Positions 34,185-46,319 are shown, counted from the stretch's first letter. The stretch is 64,000 nt of DNA from Streptomyces sp. NBC_01571 (GCF_026339875.1 NZ_JAPEPZ010000001.1:6820001-6884000); one strand, 5' to 3'. Notes: generated by a model not told the origin, from the sequence alone. Numbers and translations are program-made.

Positions 34185-35243
34185 ATGACCCACCAATGGC
34201 GCGGAATCATCGAGGAGTACCGGGACCGGCTTCCGGTGTCCGAGAACACGCCGGTCGTGACGCTGCGTGAGGGCGGTACGCCGCTCGTGCCCGCGCAGGT
34301 GCTCTCCGAGCGCACGGGCTGCGACGTCCACCTCAAGGTGGAGGGTGCGAATCCGACCGGGTCCTTCAAGGACCGCGGTATGACCATGGCCATCACGCGG
34401 GCGAAGGAGGAGGGCGCCAAGGCCGTCATCTGCGCCTCCACCGGCAACACGTCGGCCTCCGCCGCGGCCTACGCGGTGCGGGCCGGGATGGTCTGCGCCG
34501 TCCTCGTGCCGCAGGGCAAGATCGCGCTCGGCAAGATGGGGCAGGCCCTCATCCACGGCGCGAAGATCCTCCAGGTCGACGGGAACTTCGACGACTGCCT
34601 CACCCTCGCGCGCTCGCTGTCCGACAACTACCCGGTGGCGCTGGTCAATTCGGTCAATCCGGTGCGTATCGAGGGCCAGAAGACCGCGGCCTTCGAGATC
34701 GTGGACATGCTCGGCGACGCGCCCGACATCCACGTCCTGCCGGTGGGCAACGCGGGCAACATCACGGCGTACTGGAAGGGCTACACCGAGTACGCCGCCG
34801 ACGGCATCGCCACGCGGACCCCGCGCATGTGGGGCTTCCAGGCCTCCGGCTCCGCGCCCATCGTGCGCGGTGAGGTGGTCAAGGACCCCTCGACCATCGC
34901 CACCGCGATCCGTATCGGCAACCCGGCCTCGTGGCAGTTCGCGCTGGCCGCGCGGGACGAGTCGGGCGGCTTCATCGACGAGGTGACGGACCGTGAGATC
35001 CTGCGCGCCTACCGGCTGTTGGCCGCGCAGGAGGGTGTCTTCGTCGAGCCGGCGTCGGCCGCGTCCGTCGCCGGTCTGCTGAAGGCCGCCGAGCAGGGCA
35101 AGGTCGACCCCGGCCAGCGGATCGTCTGCACGGTGACCGGCAACGGGCTCAAGGATCCGGACTGGGCCGTCGCCGGCGCCCCGCAGCCCGTCACCGTCCC
35201 GGTGGACGCGGCCACGGCGGCGGAGCGGCTCGGACTGGCGTAA
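34185..35243 (+). CDS. thrC: Threonine synthase
   Basis: 352-aa PLP enzyme converting O-phosphohomoserine to threonine. The PLP lysine is K62 ([11 protein letters not shown]), followed by the SxGNTSA phosphate-binding loop ([14 protein letters not shown]) and [14 protein letters not shown]. The length fits the short class of bacterial threonine synthases. It follows hom by 6 bp, so the two are co-transcribed; thrB comes after a 413-bp gap. Confidence 0.96.
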   Translation: MTHQWRGIIEEYRDRLPVSENTPVVTLREGGTPLVPAQVLSERTGCDVHLKVEGANPTGSFKDRGMTMAITRAKEEGAKAVICASTGNTSASAAAYAVRAGMVCAVLVPQGKIALGKMGQALIHGAKILQVDGNFDDCLTLARSLSDNYPVALVNSVNPVRIEGQKTAAFEIVDMLGDAPDIHVLPVGNAGNITAYWKGYTEYAADGIATRTPRMWGFQASGSAPIVRGEVVKDPSTIATAIRIGNPASWQFALAARDESGGFIDEVTDREILRAYRLLAAQEGVFVEPASAASVAGLLKAAEQGKVDPGQRIVCTVTGNGLKDPDWAVAGAPQPVTVPVDAATAAERLGLA

Positions 35244-35656
35244 AGCCGCCTGGCGCGAACCCGCCGCCGCCCCGTGGGAGTCCCTGGCGGGAGTCCCCGG
35301 GAGTACGCGGGGGCGGGGGCGGAGCCCTGGGCGACGGGTGGAAAGTACCGGAAACGGGCAGAAAGCCTCCGCCGCCACGGGCGGTCCCGAGGCAAATCGA
35401 CGGGGGGTGCACAGGGGGCTTACGACACGCATCGTGCGCCTCCTGTGCGCCCTATGTCGCCACAGAACCTTCCTTCGATAGGCTGTACCGAACCCGCCCG
35501 CCGCATATGCCGCGGTGCCGCGCCGTCCTTGCGGCCTCCGGGTCTTCTCGTAGGCATCGCAACCCGTCGCAGTTCCTCGCAGCAGCCACCGCAGCAGTTC
35601 ACCGCAGTTCATCGAGAATCTCGCACATCACGCAGCTCAAGGAGAGTCATCGAGCG
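35244..35656. other. thrC-thrB intergenic region
   Basis: 413 bases without a credible gene. A G+C-rich first half is followed by a less G+C-rich stretch (about 35440-35500) with TTCGATAGGCTGT, a possible -10 region for a separate thrB promoter. I see no attenuator-like leader peptide. Confidence 0.35.
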
Positions 35657-36586
35657 ATGGCCGGTCCAGCGTTCCGCGCCGCCGCCGTCCGGGTGCGCGT
35701 CCCCGCCACCAGCGCCAATCTCGGGCCGGGCTTCGACGCCTTCGGCCTGTCACTGGGGCTGTACGACGACGTGGTCGTCCGGGTGGCCGACTCCGGGCTG
35801 CACATCGACATCGCGGGTGAGGGCAGCGAGACGCTGCCACGCGACGAGAGTCATCTCCTCGTACGTTCCCTGCGCACCGCCTTCGATCTGCTGGGCGGAC
35901 AGCCGCGCGGCCTTGAGATCGTCTGCGCCAACCGCATTCCGCATGGACGGGGTCTCGGTTCCTCCTCGGCCGCCATCTGCGCCGGAATCGTCGCCGCGCG
36001 TGCCGTGACCATAGGCGGCGACAGCAGGCTCGACGACTCCGCGCTGCTGGAACTCGCCACCGAGATCGAAGGGCATCCCGACAATGTCGCGGCCTGTCTG
36101 CTCGGTGGTTTCACGCTCTCCTGGATGGAGGCCGGAGCCGCGCGGGCGATCCGGATGGAACCCGCCGATTCCATCGTTCCGGTGGTTTTCGTACCGGGAA
36201 AGCCGGTACTCACGGAGACCGCGCGCGGCCTGCTGCCACGCACCGTCCCGCACGTCGACGCCGCCACGAACGCGGGCCGCGCCGCACTGCTCGTCGAGGC
36301 CCTCACCCGGCGCCCCGAGCTGCTGCTGCCCGCCACCGAGGACCGTCTGCACCAGGACTACCGCGCCCCGGCGATGCCGGAGAGCACCGCACTGGTGGAG
36401 CGGCTGCGGGCCGACGGCATTCCCGCGGTGATCTCCGGCGCCGGCCCCACGGTCCTCGCGCTCGCCGACGCGGAATCTGCCGACAAGGTCGCCGACCTCG
36501 CAGGTCAGGGGTGGGCCGCCAATCGACTGGACCTCGACGCCACGGGGGCGAGTGTGCTGCCGCTCGCGCCGACGGGTGTCCATTAA
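35657..36586 (+). CDS. thrB: Homoserine kinase
   Basis: 309-aa GHMP-family kinase that phosphorylates homoserine, feeding ThrC. VRVPATSANLGPGFDAFGLS is at about residues 11-30 and the GHMP ATP-binding loop PHGRGLGSSSAAICAG at about 95-110; EGHPDNVAACLLGG follows. ATG 35657 is chosen because an AAGGAGAG site lies about 15 nt upstream and the conserved N-terminus begins straight after; the frame upstream to 35507 has no family match. Confidence 0.96.
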   Translation: MAGPAFRAAAVRVRVPATSANLGPGFDAFGLSLGLYDDVVVRVADSGLHIDIAGEGSETLPRDESHLLVRSLRTAFDLLGGQPRGLEIVCANRIPHGRGLGSSSAAICAGIVAARAVTIGGDSRLDDSALLELATEIEGHPDNVAACLLGGFTLSWMEAGAARAIRMEPADSIVPVVFVPGKPVLTETARGLLPRTVPHVDAATNAGRAALLVEALTRRPELLLPATEDRLHQDYRAPAMPESTALVERLRADGIPAVISGAGPTVLALADAESADKVADLAGQGWAANRLDLDATGASVLPLAPTGVH

Positions 36587-36974
36587 AAGCGCGCGGTTGC
36601 CGGATTTCGAGAGGGGGAATGTTTGTTGGATCCGGTAGTGTTAACCTCAAGTCTGCACCCGACCCCACCATGGCGAGGTGCATCGTGTCCCCGTCCGGGA
36701 CAACCTTTCTTCCGGGAGCCTCCCAAACTGCTTTGTGCCATGCATTGGGTGCTATGCGCTGAGCAGTGCTGAGCACGCTCCGGAACCGGCGTGACCGTGC
36801 CGATGACACCGCAATTCAGTGCCTCGGCTCCGGAATCGTCATCACCAGATATGTCTTCCGCCGCTTAGGCGGACCACCGCCCCGGCGCGGTCCACACCAC
36901 AAGGACCAAAGCCGGACAGCACAACCGGTCGCCGAGCCAGACAGGCCGACGTCCGCTCCAGGGAAGGACCCTTC
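36587..36974. other. Long leader before rho
   Basis: 388 bases. GGTAGTGTTAACC near 36635-36647 contains a TAGTGT that could be a -10 box. Downstream, TCCGCC-GCTTA-GGCGGA (36857-36873) forms a small hairpin. A 70-codon frame, 36766-36978, overlaps the rho start by 4 nt but has no family match. Long leaders are usual for rho genes, which autoregulate by termination in the leader. Confidence 0.4.
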
Positions 36975-39026
<2,052 letters not shown>

Positions 39027-39056
39027 CCTCCGCACGACCGACCACCGCACGACTGA

Positions 39057-39083
39057 GGGCCGCCCCCGATCCGGGGGCGGCCC
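39057..39083. terminator. rho terminator
   Basis: Perfect 12-bp stem GGGCCGCCCCCG and CGGGGGCGGCCC with a 3-nt loop, then TTCG. It starts 30 nt after the rho stop. Confidence 0.85.
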
Positions 39084-39636
39084 TTCGTGCTGACCGGCAC
39101 CGGCCGCGGGTGGCCGCGTGCCTCCTGCACAACGCGTCGATCCCGGCGGGGACTTGACCGTCGACGCGGACGTCCTCACCGAGCATGCGAGAGCACGACC
39201 ACGACCACGAGCACGCGAGCGCGGACACAAGCGCGAGCACAGACACGGGCTACGGCTACGGGCGGACACAGGCACCGACGCGGGCGCGGGCGCGGGTGCG
39301 ACTCCCGGCCCGTACACCGTCGGCACACCGTGTCCGTACCCGGGCACCGGCATGGACGCCGGCGAGACCTTCGCCACAGGGATCAAGGTCCGTACCGATT
39401 TCGAGCGGGACGACATCTTCGGGCGAAAGGCCAGGTGAGCGCGTTTCCGACCGGACGTGTCGAGCGTCCGGAGTGCCCGTCGCGGCCGGCGGTGGACCCG
39501 TCGCGTTGTGCAACCCTTTGCCGAGTTTCCCCGTCTGACGGTACGGAGTGACCATGGAGAAGTACGTGTCACGACCGCAGACGGGCCTGGCCCTGACAGA
39601 CAGGGGTAACCGACAGTACGAGGACTGAGGGAGCAC
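39084..39636. other. rho-LCP intergenic region, low complexity
   Basis: 553 bases without a recognised gene. Residues 39185-39300 are purine/pyrimidine-alternating low-complexity DNA (GACCACGACCACGAGCACGC) that opens frames on both strands, with repeated H/E/R/D or G/A residues and no family match. A 24-codon ORF at 39554-39628 ends 8 nt before the LCP start and could be a leader peptide, with no further support. Confidence 0.35.
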
Positions 39637-40776
39637 ATGCCTGCCGAGAGCACGCCGGGACCCGGGACACCGGGCGAGTCCGGCACGAGCCGCCCGCGCC
39701 GCCGTGCGAAGGGCAGCCGCCGCAAGCCGCGGGGAACGCGTCGCAAGGCGTTGCTCATCACGGCCTGGAGCGCGGCCGGCATCGTCGTGCTGGGCGGCAC
39801 CGGCGTCGGAATCCTGTACTTCAAGCTCAACGACAACCTCAAGACCGTCGACATCAACCAGGCACTCGGTTCGGACCGGCCCACGAAGGCCGACAACGGC
39901 TCCGAGAACATCCTGGTGCTGGGGTCCGACACACGCGCCGGCGGCAACGAGAAGCTCGGCGGCGGCGCCGACGACGGCAGCGCCCGCTCGGACACGGCGA
40001 TGGTCGTGCACATATACAAGGGCCACAAGAAGGCCAGCGTGGTCTCCATACCCCGCGACACCCTCGTCCGGCGCCCCTCCTGCACCGACGCCAAGGGCGT
40101 CACCCACGACGCCTCCACCGGCGTGATGTTCAACTCCGCGTACTCCACCGGTGGCGCCACCTGTGCCGTGAAGACCGTCGAGTCGATGTCCGGTATCCGC
40201 ATGGACCACTACGTCGAGGTCGACTTCAGCGGCTTCCAGAAGCTCATCGACGACCTGGGCGGTGTCTCGGTCACCACGACCAAGGACATCAAGGACCCGG
40301 ACAGCCACCTGAACCTCGCGGCCGGCCCGCACACCCTCGACGGGCGGCAGGCGCTCGGTCTGGTCCGCACCCGGCACGGCGTCGGCGACGGCTCCGACCT
40401 CGGCCGCATCCAGCTCCAGCAGGCGTTCATCAAGGCACTGGTCGACCAGGTCAAGCACCTCGGCGTGCTGACCAGCCCCACGAAGCTCTACCAGCTCGCC
40501 GACACCGCCACCAAGACCGTCACCACCGACTCCGACATCGGTTCGGTCAAGGACCTCGCGTCCTTCGCCGACGGCCTCAAGGGCATCGGCTCGTCGCACA
40601 TGAACATGGTGACGATGCCGGTCCAGTACGACAGCGCGGACGCCAACCGTGTCCTGGTCGACGAGGCCAAGTCCAAGCTGGTCTGGAACGCGCTCAAGGA
40701 CGACCGGGCGATTCCCGCGGCGGCCACCAAGGGCACCGCCACGGGCTCCGCGAAGGGCGTCGTGAACGCCTCCTGA
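39637..40776 (+). CDS. LytR-CpsA-Psr (LCP) family ligase
   Basis: 379-aa membrane-anchored enzyme of the family that attaches phosphate-linked polymers (teichoic acids, glycopolymers) to peptidoglycan. A basic cytoplasmic N-terminus (residues 1-43), one TM segment (about 44-66, [20 protein letters not shown]), then the LCP domain: [35 protein letters not shown], and [20 protein letters not shown], whose Arg/Asp residues bind the lipid pyrophosphate. ATG 39637 with GAGGGAG 5 nt upstream. Confidence 0.9.
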   Translation: MPAESTPGPGTPGESGTSRPRRRAKGSRRKPRGTRRKALLITAWSAAGIVVLGGTGVGILYFKLNDNLKTVDINQALGSDRPTKADNGSENILVLGSDTRAGGNEKLGGGADDGSARSDTAMVVHIYKGHKKASVVSIPRDTLVRRPSCTDAKGVTHDASTGVMFNSAYSTGGATCAVKTVESMSGIRMDHYVEVDFSGFQKLIDDLGGVSVTTTKDIKDPDSHLNLAAGPHTLDGRQALGLVRTRHGVGDGSDLGRIQLQQAFIKALVDQVKHLGVLTSPTKLYQLADTATKTVTTDSDIGSVKDLASFADGLKGIGSSHMNMVTMPVQYDSADANRVLVDEAKSKLVWNALKDDRAIPAAATKGTATGSAKGVVNAS

Positions 40777-40945
40777 GCCCCGTACACGGGCCCTGAGCGG
40801 TCCGTACACACGCCCGGGAATAGATAATCCATCCCCCCGGTTTTGGGGGATGCGCCCAGTCCTGGCAGACTGGTACGTCGGCTCCGGTTCACGCTCCCGC
40901 ATCCCGCGGCGGCGACCCGGCGCCCTCCCGAAACTAGGAGACACC

Positions 40946-41167
40946 TTGAAGCGCGAGATCCACCCCGAGTACGTCGAGACGCAGGTCAGCTGCACCTGTG
41001 GCGCGTCGTTCATCACCCGCAGCACGATCGAGTCCGGCACCATTCGTGCCGAGGTCTGCTCCGAGTGCCACCCGTTCTACACGGGCAAGCAGAAGATCCT
41101 CGACACCGGTGGCCGCGTGGCCCGCTTCGAGGCCCGCTTCGGCAAGGCTGCCGCTGCCAAGAAGTAG
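40946..41167 (+). CDS. rpmE: 50S ribosomal protein L31 (C+ form)
   Basis: 73-aa ribosomal protein starting [20 protein letters not shown]. Four cysteines (CTC near 16-18, CSEC near 36-39) make the zinc-binding C+ type, the form that is replaced by a zinc-free paralogue under zinc starvation in Streptomyces. TTG start at 40946 with TAGGAG 5 nt upstream; the open frame to 40850 is G+C-driven extension. A terminator follows 10 nt after the stop. Confidence 0.95.
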   Translation: MKREIHPEYVETQVSCTCGASFITRSTIESGTIRAEVCSECHPFYTGKQKILDTGGRVARFEARFGKAAAAKK

Positions 41168-41176
41168 CGAGCCCAC

Positions 41177-41226
41177 AGCGCCGGTCTCCGGCGTCCCCGG
41201 CACGGGGGCGCCGGGACCGGCGCTTT
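41177..41226. terminator. rpmE terminator
   Basis: Long hairpin: outer arms AGCGCCGGT and ACCGGCGCT, with further pairing inside (CCGGCG with CGCCGG). TT follows. Confidence 0.7.
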
Positions 41227-41239
41227 GCGGTGCAGCCCC

Positions 41240-41294
41240 TTCCCCCGGGCTTCCGACCTCGTTCGGGCCGGGGGACCCCCACGCCGTACCTACG
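41240..41294. repeat. Dispersed C5/G5 repeat, copy 1
   Basis: TTCCCCCGGGC, then GGGCCGGGGGACCCCCA about 25 nt on, then a TACG-containing end. The same order of blocks is seen at 44048-44106 and, inverted, at 55725-55760. It lies just upstream of prfA. Confidence 0.5.
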
Positions 41295-41340
41295 TCCCCG
41301 AGCCCGTCACGGAGCGGGGGACAGTCCATTGGAGCCGGAG

Positions 41341-42417
41341 ATGTTCGAGGCGGTCGAGGAACTCATCGGTGAACACGCCGATCTGGAGAAGAAGCTCGCT
41401 GACCCGTCGGTCCACACCGACCAGGCCAACGCGCGCAAGCTGAACAAGCGCTACGCCGAGCTGACCCCGATCGTCGCGACGTACCGCTCCTGGAAGCAGA
41501 CCGGGGACGACATCGGGACCGCGAAGGAGTTCGCGGCCGACGACCCCGACTTCGCCGCCGAGGTCAAGGAACTGGAGAAGCAGCGCGAGGAGCTCACCGA
41601 GAAGCTCCGGCTGCTGCTGGTCCCGCGCGACCCCAGCGACGACAAGGACGTCATCCTGGAGATCAAGGCGGGCGCCGGCGGCGACGAGTCCGCCCTCTTC
41701 GCCGGCGACCTGCTGCGCATGTACCTGCGCTACGCCGAGCGGGTCGGCTGGAAGACCGAGATCATCGACTCCACCGAGTCCGAGCTCGGCGGCTACAAGG
41801 ACGTCCAGGTCGCGGTGAAGACCAAGGGCGGCCAGGGCGCCACCGAACCGGGACAGGGAGTCTGGGCGCGCCTGAAGTACGAGGGCGGCGTGCACCGCGT
41901 GCAGCGCGTGCCGTCCACCGAGTCGCAGGGCCGCATCCACACCTCCGCGGCCGGCGTGCTCGTCACACCGGAGGCCGAGGAGGTCGACGTCGAGATCCAC
42001 GCGAACGATCTGCGCATCGACGTCTACCGCTCCTCCGGACCCGGCGGCCAGTCCGTGAACACCACCGACTCCGCGGTGCGCATCACGCACATTCCCACCG
42101 GAGTCGTCGCCTCCTGCCAGAACGAGAAGAGCCAGCTGCAGAACAAGGAGCAGGCGATGCGTATCCTGCGCTCCAGGCTCCTCGCGGCGGCGCAGGAGGA
42201 AGCGGAACGGGAGGCCGCGGACGCCCGCCGCAGCCAGGTCCGTACCGTCGACCGCTCCGAGAAGATCCGTACGTACAACTTCCCGGAGAACCGCATCTCG
42301 GACCACCGCGTCGGATTCAAGGCGTACAACTTGGACCAGGTCCTCGACGGCGACCTCGACGCGATGATCCAGGCCTGCGTCGACGCGGACTCGGCGGCCA
42401 AACTCGCCGCCGCGTAA
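41341..42417 (+). CDS. prfA: Peptide chain release factor 1
   Basis: 358-aa class I release factor that reads UAA and UAG. The tripeptide anticodon P191-S192-T193 ([13 protein letters not shown]) and the catalytic G235-G236-Q237 ([10 protein letters not shown]), the glutamine that PrmC methylates, are both clear. ATG 41341 follows GAGCCGGAG. prmC starts 37 bp later, so factor and modifying enzyme are co-expressed. Confidence 0.97.
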   Translation: MFEAVEELIGEHADLEKKLADPSVHTDQANARKLNKRYAELTPIVATYRSWKQTGDDIGTAKEFAADDPDFAAEVKELEKQREELTEKLRLLLVPRDPSDDKDVILEIKAGAGGDESALFAGDLLRMYLRYAERVGWKTEIIDSTESELGGYKDVQVAVKTKGGQGATEPGQGVWARLKYEGGVHRVQRVPSTESQGRIHTSAAGVLVTPEAEEVDVEIHANDLRIDVYRSSGPGGQSVNTTDSAVRITHIPTGVVASCQNEKSQLQNKEQAMRILRSRLLAAAQEEAEREAADARRSQVRTVDRSEKIRTYNFPENRISDHRVGFKAYNLDQVLDGDLDAMIQACVDADSAAKLAAA

Positions 42418-42454
42418 GAAGCTCACGACAACAGCTCAGCCCCGGAGGACCAGC

Positions 42455-43336
42455 GTGCAGCAACATCTTGGGGGGCGACCCCCAAACCCCCGCGGCGTGC
42501 TGCTCGCGGAAGTGGCCCAGGCCACCCAGCGGCTGGCCGACGCCGGCGTGCCCTCACCGCGCAACGACGCGGAGGAGCTCGCCGCCTTCGTGCACGGCGT
42601 GAAGCGGGGCGAGCTGCACACCGTCAAGGACGCGGACTTCGACGCCCGCTACTGGGAGGTGATCGCGCGCCGGGAGGCCCGCGAGCCGCTCCAGCACATC
42701 ACCGGGCACGCCTATTTCCGCTACCTGGAGCTCCAGGTAGGCCCCGGCGTCTTCGTGCCCCGCCCGGAGACCGAGTCCGTGGTCGGCTGGGCGATAGACG
42801 CCGTCCGCGCGATGGACGTCGTCGAACCGATGATCGTCGACCTCTGCACCGGCTCGGGCGCCATCGCGCTCGCCCTCGCGCAGGAGGTCCCGCGCTCCCG
42901 CGTCCACGCCGTGGAGCTGTCCGAGGACGCCCTGCGGTGGACGCGCAAGAACGTCGAGGGGTCCAGGGTCGACCTGCGCCAGGGAGACGCCCTGGAGGCC
43001 TTCCGCGACCTCGACGGGCAGGTGGACCTGGTGATCTCCAACCCGCCGTACATCCCCCTCACCGAGTGGGAGTACGTGGCGCCGGAGGCCCGGGACTACG
43101 ATCCCGAACTCGCCCTGTTCTCCGGCGAGGACGGACTCGACCTCATCCGCGGCATCGAGCGCACCGCGCACCGGCTGCTGCGCCCCGGCGGCGTCGTCGT
43201 CATCGAGCACGCCGACACCCAGGGCGGACAGGTGCCGTGGATCTTCACCGAGGAGCGGGGCTGGGCCGACGCGGCCGACCATCCGGACCTCAACAACCGG
43301 CCGCGGTTCGCGACCGCCCGCAAGGCGATGCCGTGA
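42455..43336 (+). CDS. prmC: Release factor glutamine methyltransferase
   Basis: 293-aa SAM-dependent enzyme that N5-methylates the GGQ glutamine of RF1/RF2. An N-terminal helical domain (about residues 17-90) precedes a Rossmann fold with VDLCTGSGAIALALAQ (motif I) and the substrate motif N196-P-P-Y199. The first 12 codons (QQHLGGRPPNPR) are encoded by a copy of the dispersed GGGGG/CCCCC repeat and look like an added extension, since VLLAEVAQATQRL is where the family sequence normally starts. GTG start at 42455 with CGGAGG upstream; an unannotated internal start is possible. Confidence 0.94.
   Translation: MQQHLGGRPPNPRGVLLAEVAQATQRLADAGVPSPRNDAEELAAFVHGVKRGELHTVKDADFDARYWEVIARREAREPLQHITGHAYFRYLELQVGPGVFVPRPETESVVGWAIDAVRAMDVVEPMIVDLCTGSGAIALALAQEVPRSRVHAVELSEDALRWTRKNVEGSRVDLRQGDALEAFRDLDGQVDLVISNPPYIPLTEWEYVAPEARDYDPELALFSGEDGLDLIRGIERTAHRLLRPGGVVVIEHADTQGGQVPWIFTEERGWADAADHPDLNNRPRFATARKAMP
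42467..42492. repeat. GGGGG/CCCCC repeat inside prmC
   Basis: CTTGGGGGGCGACCCCCAAA continuing into CCCCCG. It matches the layout of 51192-51217 (CTGGGGG..GACCCCAGACCCCC). Here it falls in the first codons of prmC. Confidence 0.5.
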
Positions 43337-43389
43337 GTACGCGCATCCCGTTCCCCAGCCAGCAGTACGTGTACGAGGAGGCCCGCTAA

Positions 43390-44037
43390 ATGGCACGGCG
43401 ATACGACACCAACGACGCCACCGACCGCACGACCGGTCTGCGTGAGGCCGCGTCCGCCGTCCGCCGTGGCGAACTGGTGGTCCTCCCGACGGACACGGTC
43501 TACGGCATCGGTGCCGACGCGTTCACCTCGGAGGCCGTCGCCGATCTGCTCGACGCCAAGGGCCGCGGCCGCAACATGCCCACCCCTGTCCTCATCGGCT
43601 CCCCGAACACCCTGCACGGGCTCGTCACGGACTTCTCCGAGATGGCCTGGGAGCTCGTCGACGCGTTCTGGCCGGGCGCCCTGACGCTCGTCGCCAGGCA
43701 CCAGCCGTCCCTGCAGTGGGACCTGGGGGACACCCGGGGCACGGTGGCCGTGCGCATGCCGCTGCACCCGGTCGCCATCGAACTGCTCACGGAGGTCGGC
43801 CCGATGGCCGTCTCCTCCGCGAACCTCACCGGCCACCCGGCGCCGGAGAACTGCGACGCCGCGCAGGACATGCTCGGGGACTCCGTCTCCGTCTACCTGG
43901 ACGGCGGTCCGACCCCGGGCAACGTGCCCTCCTCCATCGTGGACGTGACCGGCAAGGTGCCCGTGCTGCTGCGCGCCGGGGCGCTGTCGGCGGAGGAGCT
44001 GCGGAAGGTCGTACCCGACCTCGAGGTGGCGAATTGA
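43390..44037 (+). CDS. L-threonylcarbamoyladenylate synthase (Sua5/TsaC)
   Basis: 215-aa YrdC-fold enzyme that makes threonylcarbamoyl-AMP from threonine, bicarbonate and ATP for the t6A base at tRNA position 37. VVLPTDTVYGIGADAF (about residues 30-45), KGRGRNMPTPVLIG, FWPGALTLV and VAVRMPLHP are the substrate-binding blocks; SSANLTGHPAP follows near 140. ATG 43390 is preceded by GAGGAGG about 9 nt upstream. A 17-codon GTG frame (43333-43386) fills the gap after prmC and overlaps its stop; whether it is translated is unknown. Confidence 0.93.
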   Translation: MARRYDTNDATDRTTGLREAASAVRRGELVVLPTDTVYGIGADAFTSEAVADLLDAKGRGRNMPTPVLIGSPNTLHGLVTDFSEMAWELVDAFWPGALTLVARHQPSLQWDLGDTRGTVAVRMPLHPVAIELLTEVGPMAVSSANLTGHPAPENCDAAQDMLGDSVSVYLDGGPTPGNVPSSIVDVTGKVPVLLRAGALSAEELRKVVPDLEVAN

Positions 44038-44047
44038 CAGCCCCCGT

Positions 44048-44106
44048 CTCCCCCAGGCTCCCGGGCCCCCTCGACCAGGGGGCACCCCCATGCGTGGCAT
44101 AGGTAC
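44048..44106. repeat. Dispersed C5/G5 repeat, copy 2
   Basis: CTCCCCCAGGC, then CAGGGGGCACCCCCA about 25 nt on, then ATAGGTACG. It supplies the first codons of the following phosphatase-like gene (ATG at 44090). Confidence 0.5.
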
Positions 44107-44737
44107 GGGGAGCGCGGGGTCCAATGGTTCCCCCGGGGGGTCCTTCCGCATCCTCCACGTCAGCACCGGCAACGTGTGCCGCTCGCCGATCACCGAGCGG
44201 CTGACCCGTCATGCCCTCGCCGACCGGCTCGGCGACCCGCTGTGGGGCGGCCTGATCGTGGAGAGCGCCGGCACCTGGGGCCACGAGGGCGCGCCCATGG
44301 AGGCCAACGCCGAGACGGTCCTCGCGGACTTCGGCGCGGACGCCTCGGGCTTCGTCGGCCGCGAGCTCCTCGACGACCACGTCATCAGGGCCGACCTGGT
44401 CCTGACGGCCACCCGCGACCACCGCGCCCAGGTCATCTCCATGGGCCACTCGGCGGGTCTGCGCACCTTCACGCTGAAGGAGTTCACGCGTCTCGTACGG
44501 GCCATAGACACGGCGACGCTGCCCCCGCTGGAGGACGGCGTGGTCGAACGCGCTCGTGCCCTGGTGCGGGCCGCGGCGGCGCTGCGCGGGTGGCTGCTGG
44601 CGCCGACGGCGGAGGCGGACGAGGTGTACGACCCCTACGGTGCGCCGCTGCCCTTCTTCCGGTCCATCGGGGACGAGATCAACGAGGCGCTGGACCCGGT
44701 CGTGACGGCGCTGACGGGCGTGCGGGCGAGCGCCTGA
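44090..44737 (+). CDS. Low-molecular-weight phosphatase-like protein, catalytic Cys replaced by Ser
   Basis: 215-aa protein with the LMW protein-tyrosine-phosphatase/arsenate reductase fold. The P-loop, normally C-x4-x-C-R-S, reads HVSTGNVCRSPITE: Ser25 stands where the nucleophilic Cys belongs, while C30-R31-S32 are kept. The general-acid loop is YDPYG near residue 182. Lacking the nucleophile, it should not hydrolyse phosphotyrosine by the known mechanism; a phosphate-binding or pseudo-enzyme role is likely. The first 20 residues (RGIGTGSAGSNGSPGG) derive from a dispersed repeat, so the natural start could be further in. Stands between the Sua5 gene and glyA-like gene, same strand. Confidence 0.85.
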   Translation: MRGIGTGSAGSNGSPGGSFRILHVSTGNVCRSPITERLTRHALADRLGDPLWGGLIVESAGTWGHEGAPMEANAETVLADFGADASGFVGRELLDDHVIRADLVLTATRDHRAQVISMGHSAGLRTFTLKEFTRLVRAIDTATLPPLEDGVVERARALVRAAAALRGWLLAPTAEADEVYDPYGAPLPFFRSIGDEINEALDPVVTALTGVRASA

Positions 44738-44951
44738 CACGAGCGGGCGGGCGACCGTCCGACACGGGCGTGGGACGCGGGCGCGTCCGGCACGGGCGGG
44801 GCACGCGGGCGCCGGGCCGGCCCGCGCTAGGCCGACGGGGGTACGGGTCCGGGCGAGACCGGGCGGCCTCGGGACCGCGGTTCTACATTGGACGTAGCGC
44901 ATCCCGCCGCCGAGGACGTGGCGCACCACCTGCCGAGGTCCGGAGACCACC

Positions 44952-46193
44952 ATGCCGGTCACACACACGCTGGAAGCGGATGTCCTGCGTCGACAGGACC
45001 CGGAACTCGCCGAGGTCCTGCTCGGGGAGCTGGTGCGGCAGTCGACGTCGTTGCAGCTGATCGCGGCCGAGAACTTCACCTCGCCGGCCGTGCTGGCCGC
45101 CCTCGGGTCGCCGCTCGCCAACAAGTACGCCGAGGGATACCCCGGCGCCCGTCACCACGGCGGCTGCGAGATCGTCGACGTCGCCGAACGGATGGCCGTG
45201 GAGCGCGCCAGGGCCCTGTTCGGCGCCGATCACGCGAACGTGCAGTCCCACTCCGGATCGTCGGCCGTACTGGCCACGTACGCCGCCCTGCTGCGCCCCG
45301 GCGACACCGTGCTCGCCATGGGGCTGCCGTTCGGCGGTCACCTCACGCACGGGTCGCCGGCGAACTTCTCCGGCCGCTGGTTCGACTTCGTCGGCTACGG
45401 GGTGGAGCGGGAGTCCGGGCGGATCGACTACGCGCAGGTGCGGGCGCTGGCCCGGACGCACCGCCCCAAGGCCATCGTCTGCGGCTCCATCTCCTATCCC
45501 CGGCACATCGACTACGCCCTCTTCCGGGAGATCGCCGACGAGGCGGGCGCCTATCTCATCGCCGACGCCGCCCATCCCATCGGGCTGGTCGCCGGGGGAG
45601 CGGCGCCCAGCCCGTTGCCGTACGCCGACGTGGTCTGCGCGACGACCCACAAGGTGCTGCGCGGGCCACGCGGCGGCATGATCCTGTGCGGCGCGGAACT
45701 GGCGGAGCGCGTCGACCGCGCCGTCTTCCCGTTCACCCAGGGCGGCGCGCAGATGAACACGATCGCCGCCAAGGCCGTCGCGTTCGGCGAGGCGGCGACG
45801 CCCGCGTTCACCGCGTACGCCCATCAGGTGGTGGCCAACGCGCGGGCGCTGGCCGAGCGGCTGGCGGCGGAGGGACTCGCCCTGACCACGGGCGGCACGG
45901 ACACCCACATGCTGACCGCCGACCCGGCGCCGTTCGGCCTCGACGGGCGGACCGCACGCGGTCGGCTCGCCGCCGCCGGAATGGTCCTCGACACCTGTGC
46001 GCTGCCGTACGGGGAGACGCGGGGCCTGCGGCTGGGCACCGCGGCGATGACCACGCAGGGCATGGGCGAGATGGAGATGGCGCAGGTCGCGGCGGTGTTC
46101 GCGGCGGTGCTGCGGGGTGGGAAGGACAGCAGGACCGCGCGTGAAGAAGTGCGGGAGCTCACCGGAAGATTTCCGCCCTATCCGGACCTCTGA
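44952..46193 (+). CDS. glyA: Serine hydroxymethyltransferase family protein
   Basis: 413-aa PLP fold-type I enzyme. SLQLIAAENFTSPAVLAALG and NKYAEGYPGARHHGG are classic SHMT N-terminal blocks; the PLP lysine lies in VCATTHKVLRGPRGGMI near residue 235. SHMT interconverts serine and glycine with tetrahydrofolate. Streptomyces carry more than one SHMT-like gene, and this one, beside the cell-wall lipid transferase gene, could be the secondary copy with a special substrate. ATG 44952 with CGGAG about 14 nt upstream. Confidence 0.9.
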   Translation: MPVTHTLEADVLRRQDPELAEVLLGELVRQSTSLQLIAAENFTSPAVLAALGSPLANKYAEGYPGARHHGGCEIVDVAERMAVERARALFGADHANVQSHSGSSAVLATYAALLRPGDTVLAMGLPFGGHLTHGSPANFSGRWFDFVGYGVERESGRIDYAQVRALARTHRPKAIVCGSISYPRHIDYALFREIADEAGAYLIADAAHPIGLVAGGAAPSPLPYADVVCATTHKVLRGPRGGMILCGAELAERVDRAVFPFTQGGAQMNTIAAKAVAFGEAATPAFTAYAHQVVANARALAERLAAEGLALTTGGTDTHMLTADPAPFGLDGRTARGRLAAAGMVLDTCALPYGETRGLRLGTAAMTTQGMGEMEMAQVAAVFAAVLRGGKDSRTAREEVRELTGRFPPYPDL

Positions 46194-46319
46194 GGGGTAC
46201 ACGCGCTCGTGTGCACAGTCAGTCGTGCAACCATCGTCGCTACCCGGAAGTCCTCAACCGTATGCGCGCATCGCTAGGGTGTGGGGCTGAGATGGCCAGC
46301 GAGACCTGTGGGGAAGCCC

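Noticed and set aside
32931..35612. 893-codon open frame on the minus strand over hom-thrC-thrB
   Set aside because: It is the antisense shadow of G+C-rich hom and thrC; it has long His/Arg/Gly runs and no domain.
39118..39438. 106-codon frame rich in Arg/His/Gly
   Set aside because: Translates low-complexity intergenic DNA and has no family match.
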